Part shown: positions 18,343 through 27,556 of the stretch, in pieces
Layout: every line of letters starts with the position of its first letter
Position numbering within the stretch: the first letter of the stretch is position 1
From: Candidatus Heimdallarchaeota archaeon
GTDB lineage: Archaea > Asgardarchaeota > Heimdallarchaeia > Heimdallarchaeales > Kariarchaeaceae
NCBI GenBank assembly: GCA_026702845.1
Contig: JADCLS010000005.1
Location: forward strand, 1 to 64,000
DNA length: 64,000 nt
Direction of reading: 5' to 3'
The notes under the pieces: model-generated
What the model was told of the DNA's origin: nothing
What the model saw: only the letters and a program-made list of their open reading frames with translations
Database searches by the model: none
Program-made: the position numbers and the translations under genes

Positions 18343-19563
18343 GTGGAAGTGCATAAGTTTGGTGGTTCCTGTTTTAGAGACAGAGCTGGATTGGAGCAGG
18401 TCCTAGAACAGATCCGATTCCATGATGAACTGGTGATCACTGTATCAGCAGCCTTTGGAATAACCAAATTATTGCAGCAGAGCTTCATGATCACTCATGA
18501 ACGAGAAGTCGATGCATTACTTTCTACACTGAGGGAGAGACACATACATTTCATAGATGATGCAAGCATACTTGATGCAACGCTGGCCAGACTTCATCGT
18601 ATCTATCTTGGGGCAATATTTGCAAAGGGGTTCACAGCTCCTGTACGAGATCTCATTCTTAGTTTTGGGGAGCGGCTTATGGCCCTAGTTCTAAATGCAC
18701 ATCTTACATCATCACATATTTTGTATCCTGAGCAATTTCTGAGATTGGATCCCAATCTCAACTTTATTGAGATCCAACGTTCCAGAGAACTCCTCCCACC
18801 ACGACAGGCATCGTATACGATTGTGCCTGGCTTTTATGCCTGTGATGATACTGGAAAGGTGAAAACGTTGGGAAGATCAGGTACAGATTACACAGGTGCT
18901 GCATTAGCAGTACTCTACAAAGCTGATAGTTATACTATTTGGAAGGATGTCGATGGTTTTATGTCTGCAGATCCCCACGTAGTACCTTCTGCACATCTAA
19001 TAGAGCAACTATCCTATGCTGAGGCAGAGGAGCTTGCGTACTTCGGTGCATCCGTATTACATGAGAAGACCATCCAGTTATTACAGATGGCATCGATCCC
19101 GCTTTTCATCAAAAATATCAATAATCCATCACCGTATTCAACTATCACTGATACTGTACAGCTAGGAATCAAAAGCATCTCAGCAAGAGAGGTATACTTG
19201 CTTCAGTTCCCCATTCCTGCACAACTAACCCAACAACAGACACTTACTTTGTTGCTTGAAGAGCTGGATCAACAGAAAGAGGAGATACTTACCCTGACAT
19301 CCACATTTACTAGCATTGAATGCTGTGTCACCCGACATATTGAGTCCACCCTAGCTCATCTATCAATGAAGCGCATTCTCATCGCAATTGTTGGAGAATC
19401 CAGCATAGATCAGCATCTGCAAGGAAAAGTCCTCCATACACTCAAGGATTATACGATCACACATATTTTTAGTGGTAGTAAGAAGCACATTCTCTATCTA
19501 CTTGTTGATCCTGATACCCAATTTTCAATCATCCAACGATTACATCAAGCACTCTTTCGGTGA
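18343..19563 (+). CDS. lysC: Aspartate kinase
   Basis: A 406-residue amino-acid kinase phosphorylating aspartate. Seen: HKFGGSC (the K-F-G-G-S signature), GRSGTDYTGAALA, WKDVDGFMSADP and EAEELAYFGASVLHEKTI. The C-terminal about 130 residues are where ACT regulatory domains normally lie; only a weak match is visible, so feedback control may be altered. The frame starts at GTG 18343 (VEVHKFGG); the overlapping ATG at 18341 is in another frame. It follows asd by 56 bp and completes the two-step route from aspartate to its semialdehyde. Confidence 0.94.
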   Translation: MEVHKFGGSCFRDRAGLEQVLEQIRFHDELVITVSAAFGITKLLQQSFMITHEREVDALLSTLRERHIHFIDDASILDATLARLHRIYLGAIFAKGFTAPVRDLILSFGERLMALVLNAHLTSSHILYPEQFLRLDPNLNFIEIQRSRELLPPRQASYTIVPGFYACDDTGKVKTLGRSGTDYTGAALAVLYKADSYTIWKDVDGFMSADPHVVPSAHLIEQLSYAEAEELAYFGASVLHEKTIQLLQMASIPLFIKNINNPSPYSTITDTVQLGIKSISAREVYLLQFPIPAQLTQQQTLTLLLEELDQQKEEILTLTSTFTSIECCVTRHIESTLAHLSMKRILIAIVGESSIDQHLQGKVLHTLKDYTITHIFSGSKKHILYLLVDPDTQFSIIQRLHQALFR

Positions 19564-19638
19564 ACATTCATCATTTTGTAGGAAAAAATTCAGTAAAGGT
19601 CAGTTTATTTTTATTGCAGGGTATGAAACAGTGGATTT

Positions 19639-20937
19639 ATGGATGAACAAGCAATTAGAGATCTCTTCCCCATCACCAAGGTTGAGATACCAACAAAACA
19701 TGGCAAGCGACCACTAATCTATTTTGATCACGGGGCGTCCACACAGGCACCAAAGCCAGTACTTGACAAATATATGCAGGTACAGCAGGAATATTACTCC
19801 AATGTGCATCGTGCCAAGCATACACTCTCATGTGTTTCCACCAAGGAATTGGATGCTGTTGCAGATAAAGTGGCAAGATTTCTAGGAATTGATGATTTAG
19901 AAAACAGTGGTATGTACAATGTATTGAGCTACAATACCACTTCTGCCATAGATCTAGGGGCACATGTCATGGCCAGGGAGAAGGGTGATGTACTCACCAC
20001 GATTATTGAGCATCATTCCAATGATTTACCTTTTCGGTCCAGAGGTAAAGTCCATCATGTGGGTATACACGAGGATGGCACTCTGGATATGGATCAGTTG
20101 GAGGATAAATTGCAACAACATGATATCAAATTGGTTGCCATAACTGCAGCCAGCAATGTTACAGGGTATCGTCCTCCAGTAGAGAAAATCGCCAGATTGG
20201 CACATGATAATGGTGCCAAGATACTCATCGATGCAGCACAGAGACTAGCACACCATCATATCAAGATACAACCAATCGATCATCCTGAACATTTTGATTT
20301 TCTTGCAGCTGCTGGCCACAAATTCTATTCTCCCTTTGGTTCAGCATTCACCATGGGTAATGCTGATCTATTTGATGCAGCAGACCCTTACATTCCAGGT
20401 GGAGGAACTGTACGTATGGTGAACACAGATGATGTGATGTATCTAAAGGGTCCTGATAGACATAGTTATGGTACGCCCAATATAGCCGGTGCTATTGCAA
20501 TGGGTGCATCGCTTGATTTCCTCTATGACATTGGGATCAAGGAAATCGAGAAACATGAGCAGAGATTGCTGAAGAAGGCAGAAACCGGTTTACGTGCCAT
20601 TGAGGGTGTGGAGATGCTTGGAGATGTACCCTTTAATCAGAAAATAGGCGTTATGTCATTCAATATCGATGGAATTTATCATGAAGATGTATCAAGAGAA
20701 CTAAATCGAGAAGCAGGTATTGCCACCCGTAATGGGTGTTTCTGTGCTCATCCATATTTACTCCGGCTACTCAAAGTATCTCCTGAGAGATATACAGAAT
20801 TGAAGCGGGAGATAGAAGCTGGTGGAGATCCACAAATGCCAGGTGCAGTTAGAGCAGTGATAGGCATCTACAATAATGAACAAGATGTGGATGAATTACT
20901 ACGTGTGGTTGAGGATATTGCATCTAAGACGAAATAA
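19639..20937 (+). CDS. Class V aminotransferase / cysteine desulfurase-like enzyme
   Basis: A 432-residue PLP enzyme of fold type I. Seen: IYFDHGASTQAP near the N-terminus, IEHHSNDLPFR (the His stacking on PLP), DAAQRLAHHHI, the PLP lysine in AAGHKFYSPFG, and a candidate catalytic Cys in RNGCFCAHPY. This fits the SufS/CsdA-like group, which takes sulfur from cysteine for Fe-S clusters or thio-modification. The extended C-terminal segment and AGHKFYSPFGSAF rather than SxHKxxGPxG make it a divergent member, so another beta-elimination or transamination cannot be excluded. No SufBC or IscU gene is adjacent. It is convergent with purH, 8 bp apart. Confidence 0.85.
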   Translation: MDEQAIRDLFPITKVEIPTKHGKRPLIYFDHGASTQAPKPVLDKYMQVQQEYYSNVHRAKHTLSCVSTKELDAVADKVARFLGIDDLENSGMYNVLSYNTTSAIDLGAHVMAREKGDVLTTIIEHHSNDLPFRSRGKVHHVGIHEDGTLDMDQLEDKLQQHDIKLVAITAASNVTGYRPPVEKIARLAHDNGAKILIDAAQRLAHHHIKIQPIDHPEHFDFLAAAGHKFYSPFGSAFTMGNADLFDAADPYIPGGGTVRMVNTDDVMYLKGPDRHSYGTPNIAGAIAMGASLDFLYDIGIKEIEKHEQRLLKKAETGLRAIEGVEMLGDVPFNQKIGVMSFNIDGIYHEDVSRELNREAGIATRNGCFCAHPYLLRLLKVSPERYTELKREIEAGGDPQMPGAVRAVIGIYNNEQDVDELLRVVEDIASKTK

Positions 20938-20945
20938 CTAGGATT

Positions 20946-22481
20946 CTAATGTTTAAATGCCCTGAATTTGGTATGTATCAGAGTGATACCATGTTTATTC
21001 GCAGCTTCTATGCTGAGTTCATCCCGAATTGATCCCTTTGGAACGATGATAGTTGATATCCCTGCAGCAGCTGCCAACTCAACAGAATCGGGGAAGGGGA
21101 AGAAGGCATCTGAGGCAAGAATAGCTCCCTTTGTCCTCTCTCCTGCTCGTTCTATGGCATGTCTAACTGCATCCACTCTACTGGGTTCACCTGATGCAAT
21201 ACCCAGTGATGCTGATTCACTACAAATCACGATAGCATTGGATTTGGCATGCTTCACCACCTTCCATGCAAAAAGAGCACGATTGATTGCATCTTCATCT
21301 ACCTTGGCTGTGACTACCTCACAATCCTTGACACTCAACTGCTTGGTATCCTTATTCTGAATGACAAATCCTCCAGGTATGAGGGTTAAATCGTGCTGTA
21401 CCCTGGCCAGTGCATTTCTTTTGAGAATGGTCATCTTATCCTTGGTTCTGAGTAAATTAAGTGCTTTTTCAGTGTATGCAGGGGCGATAAGGGTATCAAC
21501 AAACATATTCACTAATTCTGCAGCTGTTTCCTCATCTATCTCCTTGTTAAAGCAATACACTCCTCCAAATGCTGATTGTTTATCACTATCAAGTGCTTTG
21601 AAATATGCTTCCTTCAAAGATTTATCAACTGCCACCCCACATGGGGTGCGATGTTTAATAATTGAACATGCAGGTTCCTCAAATTCATCAATGATATCCA
21701 ATCCTGCCTGTAAGTCCAGAATATTGTTATACGATACATTTTTGCCATGTAATTTAGTATAGAACATATCTCCCTGCTCTGTGTATATGCTTGCCTTCTG
21801 ATGGCTATTCTCTCCATAACGTAGATCACTATACTTGCTACCCTGCACATAATGGATAAGATCAAAATTGGTCTCTGCAAGAAACTCGTTGGAAATCTTG
21901 TAGTTCTTACCAAGATACTTGGCTATCTCAATATCATAGTTCGCTATCATAGTGAAGGCTTTTGATGCCATCTCCAGACGGAAAAGCTGAGGGATACTCT
22001 CATTTAGCTCAATAAAGCGAGTATAATCAGCAGTATCGGTAAGTACTGTGATTTTCTGGAAATTCTTGGCAGCTGCTCTCACCATGGTTGGACCCCCAAT
22101 GTCAATCTGTTCAAGAATATCTACCATTCGATTCTTGGTATCCACAGCCTTCTTGAAGTCATAGAGATTACATACAACAAGGTTTATATTTGGTATATTA
22201 TGCTTCTTAAGTTCTTCCTGATGTTTCTCTGTTTCCAGAGATAATATCCCACCATATATCTTGGGATGCAGTGTTTTTACCCTGCCATCAAGTATCTCTA
22301 CCATACCTGTAAAATCTGCAATCTTGGTGATCTCGATACCGCTTTTCATTAGCAGTCTACCGGTACCTCCAGATGCTAGTATGGTGTATGATTTCTCCTT
22401 CAGATACTGTGCCAGCTCAACTATACCAGTTTTATCAGTTACTGACAGTAAGGCTACTTTGCTCATCTTCACGCGAGACAT
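20946..22481 (-). CDS. purH: Bifunctional AICAR transformylase / IMP cyclohydrolase
   Basis: A 511-residue enzyme for the last two steps of IMP synthesis. The N-terminal MGS-like cyclohydrolase domain (1-about 190) shows SVTDKTGIVELA, ILASGGTGRLL, GMVEILDGRVKTLHPKIYGGIL and NLVVCNLYDF. The transformylase domain follows with LRYGENSHQKA, SIIKHRTPCGVA (catalytic Lys-His), SAFGGVYCFN and the C-terminal SDAFFPFPDSVE with EDELSIEAANKHG-like sequence. The bifunctional form is widespread in bacteria and eukaryotes but patchy in archaea, many of which use PurP and PurO. Met6 (22466) is an alternative start. Confidence 0.96.
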   Translation of the reverse strand: MSRVKMSKVALLSVTDKTGIVELAQYLKEKSYTILASGGTGRLLMKSGIEITKIADFTGMVEILDGRVKTLHPKIYGGILSLETEKHQEELKKHNIPNINLVVCNLYDFKKAVDTKNRMVDILEQIDIGGPTMVRAAAKNFQKITVLTDTADYTRFIELNESIPQLFRLEMASKAFTMIANYDIEIAKYLGKNYKISNEFLAETNFDLIHYVQGSKYSDLRYGENSHQKASIYTEQGDMFYTKLHGKNVSYNNILDLQAGLDIIDEFEEPACSIIKHRTPCGVAVDKSLKEAYFKALDSDKQSAFGGVYCFNKEIDEETAAELVNMFVDTLIAPAYTEKALNLLRTKDKMTILKRNALARVQHDLTLIPGGFVIQNKDTKQLSVKDCEVVTAKVDEDAINRALFAWKVVKHAKSNAIVICSESASLGIASGEPSRVDAVRHAIERAGERTKGAILASDAFFPFPDSVELAAAAGISTIIVPKGSIRDELSIEAANKHGITLIHTKFRAFKH

Positions 22482-22623
22482 AGTTGAGTCTCAAATAAAA
22501 TTTGCTGCTATTCTATCGTTATTTGATTTATCATGATTATATTTAACTAATTGACCTTCTTGAAACTAGGAATAAATATCCAACTAACATATTAGATGTT
22601 TAAAAATCAAATTAGTAAGATTC

Positions 22624-24336
22624 TTATTCAGTTAATATGGATTTCAGATACCCAGGAAGTTTAGTTTTCTCATTTCTTCTCTCTGGGATGATGTTAGTAA
22701 TAGTATTTTCTAGTATGAATTTTGATTGAAGTTTTGCTTTTTCAGGTTTAGGCTCACTCAATAATTTTGAAATTAGATACATGATCTCTTTGATATAATT
22801 CACAAGAAAGCTACCGTGATATTCATTGATAATCATCAATGTATGTGGATAATTAGGTAGTCTCAAATTACGTCTACCTGAGATTCTGATGGTAACAAAA
22901 GGTATAGTAAATTTTGTTTCGGCTAAAACATCTTTCAAATATGGTTTGCTATTCTCTTCATAATCAGTTATTAGCAGAATAACCTGTGGATGGACTTCTT
23001 CTGGTTGATCTTCTAATTCAGAAAATAATCTAGAAAATGCTCCGCCAATACTCGTCTTTCCATGAGGTACAATATTCTGCAGCTCTTCAACTGTTACAGG
23101 CCAAGATTTGTCATTGAATGCTATTATATGAGTTATACTTTTCTCCATTCTACCAAAAGCTCTGAATAGATGTATACTTGCTTGCTTTGTGATTTCCAAC
23201 GAAACAGAGACATCAACAAGAATGGCTATTCGATTAATTAGATTTTTACTTAGAAGCTTTTCTACCATCTCATTTGACCTCTGACGGATCAATTCTAGAC
23301 CAAATTTCGAAATTGTTTGGGATCCATCTTGAAATTCTTTCTTGCGTAAGAATTCAAATGGATTTTTTAGTGTTTGAATCTTTTCCTTCACAATATTGTT
23401 AAAAGTAACTGTACTTAATTTTCTTCTAAAAAACTGAATGTGTCGCATAAATTCTTCTGATGTCAGAGATACTGCAATCTCCTCAAAATCACTGGTAATG
23501 TAATGCACAAGCCGGTGAAGTGGTACTTTTGATTCAAGAAGTAATTTTACAAGATTTATCCCGTTTGCCTCAATTGTACTCTTGAAACCATTATCTATCA
23601 ACTGTATACATAATGTATAGGATTTATTAGTGATGGGTACATCCTTTATTTTATATCTGGGGAGTTTGCAGAATATGAACAATCGTTTGAACTTCTGAGG
23701 TGAAATAAGAAATGCTCGATAAATCTCCCACTGTGTACTAAGTGCAAACTTAGCAGTCAACATCAGACGTAATCTACGTGAATTCTGATCTGGAGTCAAT
23801 AATTCTGAAAGTTCCAGTAGATGAGAAAGATATGATCTCTCCATTAAGCTCCAACTCAAATCTCTTGTTTTCAAGTCGCTGGAATGAATTAAACTAAGAA
23901 GTACTAGGCAATAATTTTTTCGATGATAGCCTTCCCTTTGATTCAGAACATATGTAACCACCTGAGCTAACAAAGGACCATTCCTGTTCGCAATTCTCTT
24001 CAATTGAATATATGGTCCACCCCTTAGAAAAGACAGAATCCCGTATATCAAATCAGCTTCATAAAATTCATTAATTTCACCAAGTTTCTTTCCAGAACCA
24101 GCCTCATCAAATTTCATGAATAGTTCGTCGATCTCTTTCTCTAGATCATCCAAATACTCAACTGTTTTTTCTTCAATATTAATCATAAAATTAATACTAT
24201 CAAGATCCAACAGCCAGTTTTGCAAATCAATTTCATTATCAAAACTCAGTAATCGGAATAAAAGGCTGAAAGGGATCTTATCTTTATAGATCTTTAGAGC
24301 ATTTTGAAATCGTTTTTGACGATTTTCCAGTTCCAC
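22624..24336 (-). CDS. vWA-domain protein with Ro60/TROVE-like architecture
   Basis: A 570-residue protein starting at GTG 24336. Residues about 1-360 are alpha-helical and HEAT-like; the segment SKVPLHRLVHYIT sits where Ro60/Rsr proteins have the conserved MPLTALxRNL helix. Residues about 365-530 form a von Willebrand A domain: AILVDVSVSLE gives the MIDAS DxSxS, the Thr follows in HGKTSIGG, and LLITDYEEN is the last metal motif. Ring-shaped helical domain plus C-terminal vWA is the layout of Ro60, which binds misfolded RNAs and Y RNAs. Sequence similarity by eye is weak, so a MoxR-associated or other vWA protein is possible. Immediately upstream, on the same strand, is a structured RNA candidate. 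Confidence 0.6.
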   Translation of the reverse strand: MELENRQKRFQNALKIYKDKIPFSLLFRLLSFDNEIDLQNWLLDLDSINFMINIEEKTVEYLDDLEKEIDELFMKFDEAGSGKKLGEINEFYEADLIYGILSFLRGGPYIQLKRIANRNGPLLAQVVTYVLNQREGYHRKNYCLVLLSLIHSSDLKTRDLSWSLMERSYLSHLLELSELLTPDQNSRRLRLMLTAKFALSTQWEIYRAFLISPQKFKRLFIFCKLPRYKIKDVPITNKSYTLCIQLIDNGFKSTIEANGINLVKLLLESKVPLHRLVHYITSDFEEIAVSLTSEEFMRHIQFFRRKLSTVTFNNIVKEKIQTLKNPFEFLRKKEFQDGSQTISKFGLELIRQRSNEMVEKLLSKNLINRIAILVDVSVSLEITKQASIHLFRAFGRMEKSITHIIAFNDKSWPVTVEELQNIVPHGKTSIGGAFSRLFSELEDQPEEVHPQVILLITDYEENSKPYLKDVLAETKFTIPFVTIRISGRRNLRLPNYPHTLMIINEYHGSFLVNYIKEIMYLISKLLSEPKPEKAKLQSKFILENTITNIIPERRNEKTKLPGYLKSILTE

Positions 24337-24411
24337 AGTAGCAATTACAAGAAAGGATAGAAATACATTTTCAGTATATTAGGAGTAAATGCATCAATTT
24401 TGTAATTGAAT

Positions 24412-24562
24412 AAAAAAAATGCCTCCGAGTCGAGAGAATTGTATTACGAACTGTGAATTGAACACAGCACATTTTGAATTAAAGTCAAACCGTCCTCCAC
24501 GGACGCTTTCGTGAAAATTCTTTTCTATGGAGGCTAATTGAAATTAAATCTCAATTTCAATT
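24412..24562 (-). ncRNA. Candidate structured non-coding RNA upstream of the Ro60-like gene
   Basis: Read on the minus strand, a 10-bp perfect hairpin (24562-24553 with 24545-24536, 7-nt loop) is followed by a domain closed by GCCTCC (24534-24529) and GGAGGC (24426-24421). This domain encloses two hairpins: CGTCC/GGACG with a 5-nt loop (24505-24491) and CTGTG/CACAG with a 7-nt loop (24467-24451). GGAGGC is followed by A and eight Ts (24419-24412), an archaeal-style U-tract terminator. An AAATTATTTA sequence (24590-24581) lies about 26 nt before the first hairpin and could be its TATA box. No open frame fits. It is not a tRNA: there is no T-loop or D-loop. The strand is inferred from the U-tract. 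Confidence 0.55.
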
Positions 24563-24857
24563 AATGTTTCTATTCCGAGATAAATAATTTCCTCATTTAT
24601 CAGAGTAAATTCAGTTCTTTCAACTCAAACCTATAAATCACAAGATTATCTAATTTCAATCAAGCAGTCAATCGATATATTCTCATCAATATCATATAGC
24701 TAATTATGATAGTGAAGACTTGTTTAATTGTTATCCACAAAGATATGATCATAATCTACATACATAGTCAATGGTCAGTATCTAGATCACTTTTATTCCA
24801 CCGGGTAGTTAATTTTAATAGCTAGATATAGATTGATTGATTGTGTCCAAGAAAAAT

Positions 24858-25883
24858 ATGTTCTCCAAATATATCAAAGAATCCGTTGATGTAGATGAGG
24901 AACCTGAGCAGGAGGAATACATCTATAACTTTCCACTGCCAATCAAGATCCTCCCCTGGAGAAATAATGATCACCAGCTGGAAGAATACACACAAAAATT
25001 AGTCGATGCAGGGTATACCAAGGTGGCAATGATTGCCTCTGCAACGGTTTCCGAGTTGCATGAATTAACCAAGCTGCCTGAGTTCCTGCTGAAACAGTTG
25101 ATTGAGAATGCACAGATGGAACAATCTTTCACCTTCTCTACGGCTGCTAATCTTTTTGAGACCAAACAAGCTCTGCCCAAAATATCGACTATGGTCAAAA
25201 GTCTTGATGCTATTCTTCAGGGTGGGGTAGAGGCCCGGGCAATCACTGAGTTGTATGGTGAATTCATTTCTGGCAAGACACAAATTTGTCTGCAGCTGGC
25301 TGTACACACCGCTTTGCCTCGAGAATACGGGGGGTATGGCTCCAAGGTGATCTACATTGATACAGAGGGATCGTTCAGTCCAGAGAGGGTAATTCAGATC
25401 TGCAGTCGCTGGTCTCTGGATCCTAAAATTATTCTAGATAATATTCTTGTAGGTCGAGCTTATACCACAGATATGCAGATCAAAATGTTGAACTCCATTA
25501 CTGCTCAGATCAAGGATCATCAGGTGAAACTGCTCATCATAGATAGTATCAGCTCCAATTTTCGTGCGGAATACATGGGAAAGGAGGCAATTTATGATCG
25601 TCAGCAGAAGTTGAATAATCATCTGCAGCAGTTGGCACGATTAGCAGATATTCATGATCTTGCTGTGGTGATCACTAATCAGGTTATGAGTACCATGGAG
25701 AATGATATTCAGCTCCGACCAGTAGGAGGAAATATCCTAGCTCATGGTTCCACTCATCGTATTCAGTGCAGTAAATCAAAATTAAATAGTTCAGTTAGGT
25801 TTGCACAGGTAGTTGCTAGTCCTTCGTTAAAGGATGCAAAAGCTAGTTATCAAATTACTGATCGTGGTATTGAGGACATTTAA
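24858..25883 (+). CDS. radA: RadA/Rad51-family recombinase
   Basis: About 341 residues; a RecA-superfamily ATPase forming nucleoprotein filaments in homologous recombination. An acidic N-terminus precedes a helix-hairpin-helix-like segment (YTKVAMIASATVSELHELTKLPE), then the core: ITELYGEFISGKTQICLQLA (Walker A), VIYIDTEGSFSPERVIQI, KLLIIDSISSNFRAEY (Walker B), and the ITNQVM and PVGGNILAHGSTHRI loops. Walker A has Ile where archaeal RadA usually has Gly or Ser (GEFxSGKT). Start choice is open: ATG 24858, GTG 24843 and TTG 24837 are in frame; the core is unaffected. It may be RadA or a close paralogue. It overlaps the convergent zinc-finger gene by 4 bp. Confidence 0.93.
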   Translation: MFSKYIKESVDVDEEPEQEEYIYNFPLPIKILPWRNNDHQLEEYTQKLVDAGYTKVAMIASATVSELHELTKLPEFLLKQLIENAQMEQSFTFSTAANLFETKQALPKISTMVKSLDAILQGGVEARAITELYGEFISGKTQICLQLAVHTALPREYGGYGSKVIYIDTEGSFSPERVIQICSRWSLDPKIILDNILVGRAYTTDMQIKMLNSITAQIKDHQVKLLIIDSISSNFRAEYMGKEAIYDRQQKLNNHLQQLARLADIHDLAVVITNQVMSTMENDIQLRPVGGNILAHGSTHRIQCSKSKLNSSVRFAQVVASPSLKDAKASYQITDRGIEDI

Positions 25884-26734
25884 TCAAAAGTATACATGCT
25901 GTTTCTCAATTTTGTCTTACATGAGGGGCATTTTCCAGTAACTTTCATCATCTCACCCAGGTGTTTGTAATGTCCTGGTTTTCCACAGTTGAGACAATAG
26001 ATAAAACTATCTCCCGCCTTGATGGGTCGTCGACATACAAGACAATTCTGGTCGGTATCTGATTGAGCCATCATCAATGTATTGGGAATCTCCTTTGCTG
26101 GAGTGGTTACTATAGGTTTAGCAACTTCTTTGACCGGCGGTTTAACCTCTTTAGCAACAGGTTTGGCTGGAACCTCTACTTTTTGCTCCTCAAGGGTGAC
26201 AGTACTGGCTGGTGCATGAGTTACCGGTGCTTGTTGATGCATTTGTGGCATAGCTATACCACTAGCCACAGCCAGTGCTTCTGCTCGTTCATAATACCCC
26301 ACTTCACGGAGCAAAGCAACAGAAATGGCAGGTTTTTTCACCCGGTAGTAGAATTCATTGACGAGATTATCCAAAATGATGTCAAATTTTTCAGGTGCAT
26401 TAACTCTCACAAGATTCAATGCCTCAGCTGCTGCCTCAGGGCCTTTAAATAGCTTCATCTTGGCCGCGGTGAATACCTGCCCTGCTCGAAGGTAGAGATT
26501 TGATGCCTCATCATAATTTCCCCTGCTCATTTGTCTCTGGGCATTCTTCATAAGTGATTCTGATTGTGTACTCTGTTGGGTGTTGCTAGTTTGACTAGCC
26601 TGTACTTGTCGATTCTGCCGATTTTGTACCCTACTGGGTTGTTTTGGTTTCTTCCCTACAAATATCTTGTATAGGATGAACCCGATGATTGCCAGGATGA
26701 TAATACTTTGAATTAGGTCGCTTTCCCCAGCCAT
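25880..26734 (-). CDS. Membrane-anchored protein with C-terminal RING-like zinc finger
   Basis: A 284-residue protein: an N-terminal TM anchor (residues 7-26), a Gln/Ser-rich linker, a helical domain (about 60-150) with the repeat-like NYDEASNLYLRAGQVFTAAKM, a Pro/Val/Lys-rich linker, and a C-terminal zinc module. The module has CLVC, then YCLNCGKPGHYKH and finally CPSC: eight ligands in C2-C2-H2-C2 order, compatible with a cross-brace RING-like or FYVE-like finger. A membrane-tethered E3-ligase role is possible but not shown. The ATG overlaps an SD-poor leader. It is convergent with radA. Confidence 0.7.
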   Translation of the reverse strand: MAGESDLIQSIIILAIIGFILYKIFVGKKPKQPSRVQNRQNRQVQASQTSNTQQSTQSESLMKNAQRQMSRGNYDEASNLYLRAGQVFTAAKMKLFKGPEAAAEALNLVRVNAPEKFDIILDNLVNEFYYRVKKPAISVALLREVGYYERAEALAVASGIAMPQMHQQAPVTHAPASTVTLEEQKVEVPAKPVAKEVKPPVKEVAKPIVTTPAKEIPNTLMMAQSDTDQNCLVCRRPIKAGDSFIYCLNCGKPGHYKHLGEMMKVTGKCPSCKTKLRNSMYTFD

Positions 26735-26860
26735 GGCTTTCTTTTCTCCATATTTCTAGAATACATCTAAATATATAAATGATACAGAAATTTCCAACCT
26801 TAAAAGAAGAATTTTGGGTAAAATGAAGTTTTTAAATATCTCTCCATCATTGTTACATAA

Positions 26861-27487
26861 CTAGGCCAGTTCCTTGTTGAGCGTATACTCACCAATTACC
26901 TCAGCCTCTCCCAGTATATGGCCATCCATTTTCTTGATTAGGTCTGCACCTCTAAAACCATCTTCAATGTCCAGTTCTTCAACATCTAGAGCAAATAATT
27001 TGAAATGATATCGATGGATGCGTTCATCATTCCAGGGTGGGCATGGTCCATCATATCCAAAGTAATCACCTGCCATATCCTCATCTCCTTCGAACCAGCT
27101 AGTATAATCATTAATGCCTTGTTTTGTACCCTGTGATGCATGCTTATCATTTTTACCACGAGCTGTAACCTCCTTGGAGAATTCCCCTTCCTCGATTCCT
27201 TTGGAATCAACTGGGAGATTGATGAGTAACCAGTGATAGAAATCGACACGAGGAAGATCTTTGGGTACGGTCACGCCCTCCTTATTTACTTTGTCTCCCA
27301 CTGATGGGACCTCAGTATCCACACAAATGAGTACTAGTGATTTCGCATCAAGGGGGATATCACTCCATGAGAAATCAGGATTGATATTAGAAGACATACC
27401 AACAGTTTTGTCATCATTCAGCTTGCAGAAACCGTATTTCCATGGTATTCTCGCACCATCGTTGAATGCTGTTGTTACAAGTTTCAT
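26861..27487 (-). CDS. PEBP-family protein (YbhB/YbcL, Raf-kinase-inhibitor-like)
   Basis: About 208 residues of a phosphatidylethanolamine-binding-protein fold. Family features seen: NINPDFSWSDIP (the SPxLxWxxxP region), SLVLICVDTEVP (DxDAP-like ligand motif), DFYHWLLINLP (the conserved HWxxxxIP), YDGPCPPWNDERIHRYHFKLFAL (the GPxPP-xxxHRY signature), and a C-terminal LGEAEVIGEY helix region. No signal peptide is seen, so it is probably cytosolic. Ligand and role are unknown; bacterial homologues are uncharacterised. ATG 27487 (MKLVTTAF) fits the family N-terminus better than the upstream ATG at 27508. Confidence 0.9.
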   Translation of the reverse strand: MKLVTTAFNDGARIPWKYGFCKLNDDKTVGMSSNINPDFSWSDIPLDAKSLVLICVDTEVPSVGDKVNKEGVTVPKDLPRVDFYHWLLINLPVDSKGIEEGEFSKEVTARGKNDKHASQGTKQGINDYTSWFEGDEDMAGDYFGYDGPCPPWNDERIHRYHFKLFALDVEELDIEDGFRGADLIKKMDGHILGEAEVIGEYTLNKELA

Positions 27488-27556
27488 AGATAGTAGTTTA
27501 CTTATCAATTAAAGAATATATTTGGATCATTATGGTTCAATGTCAACTGATGGAAC

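Noticed and set aside
24421..24534. tRNA or intron-containing tRNA suggested by GCCTCC...GGAGGC ends
   Set aside because: Neither strand has a T-loop TTCRA before the 3' stem or a D-loop GG, and the seventh acceptor pair fails. It is better treated as a different RNA.
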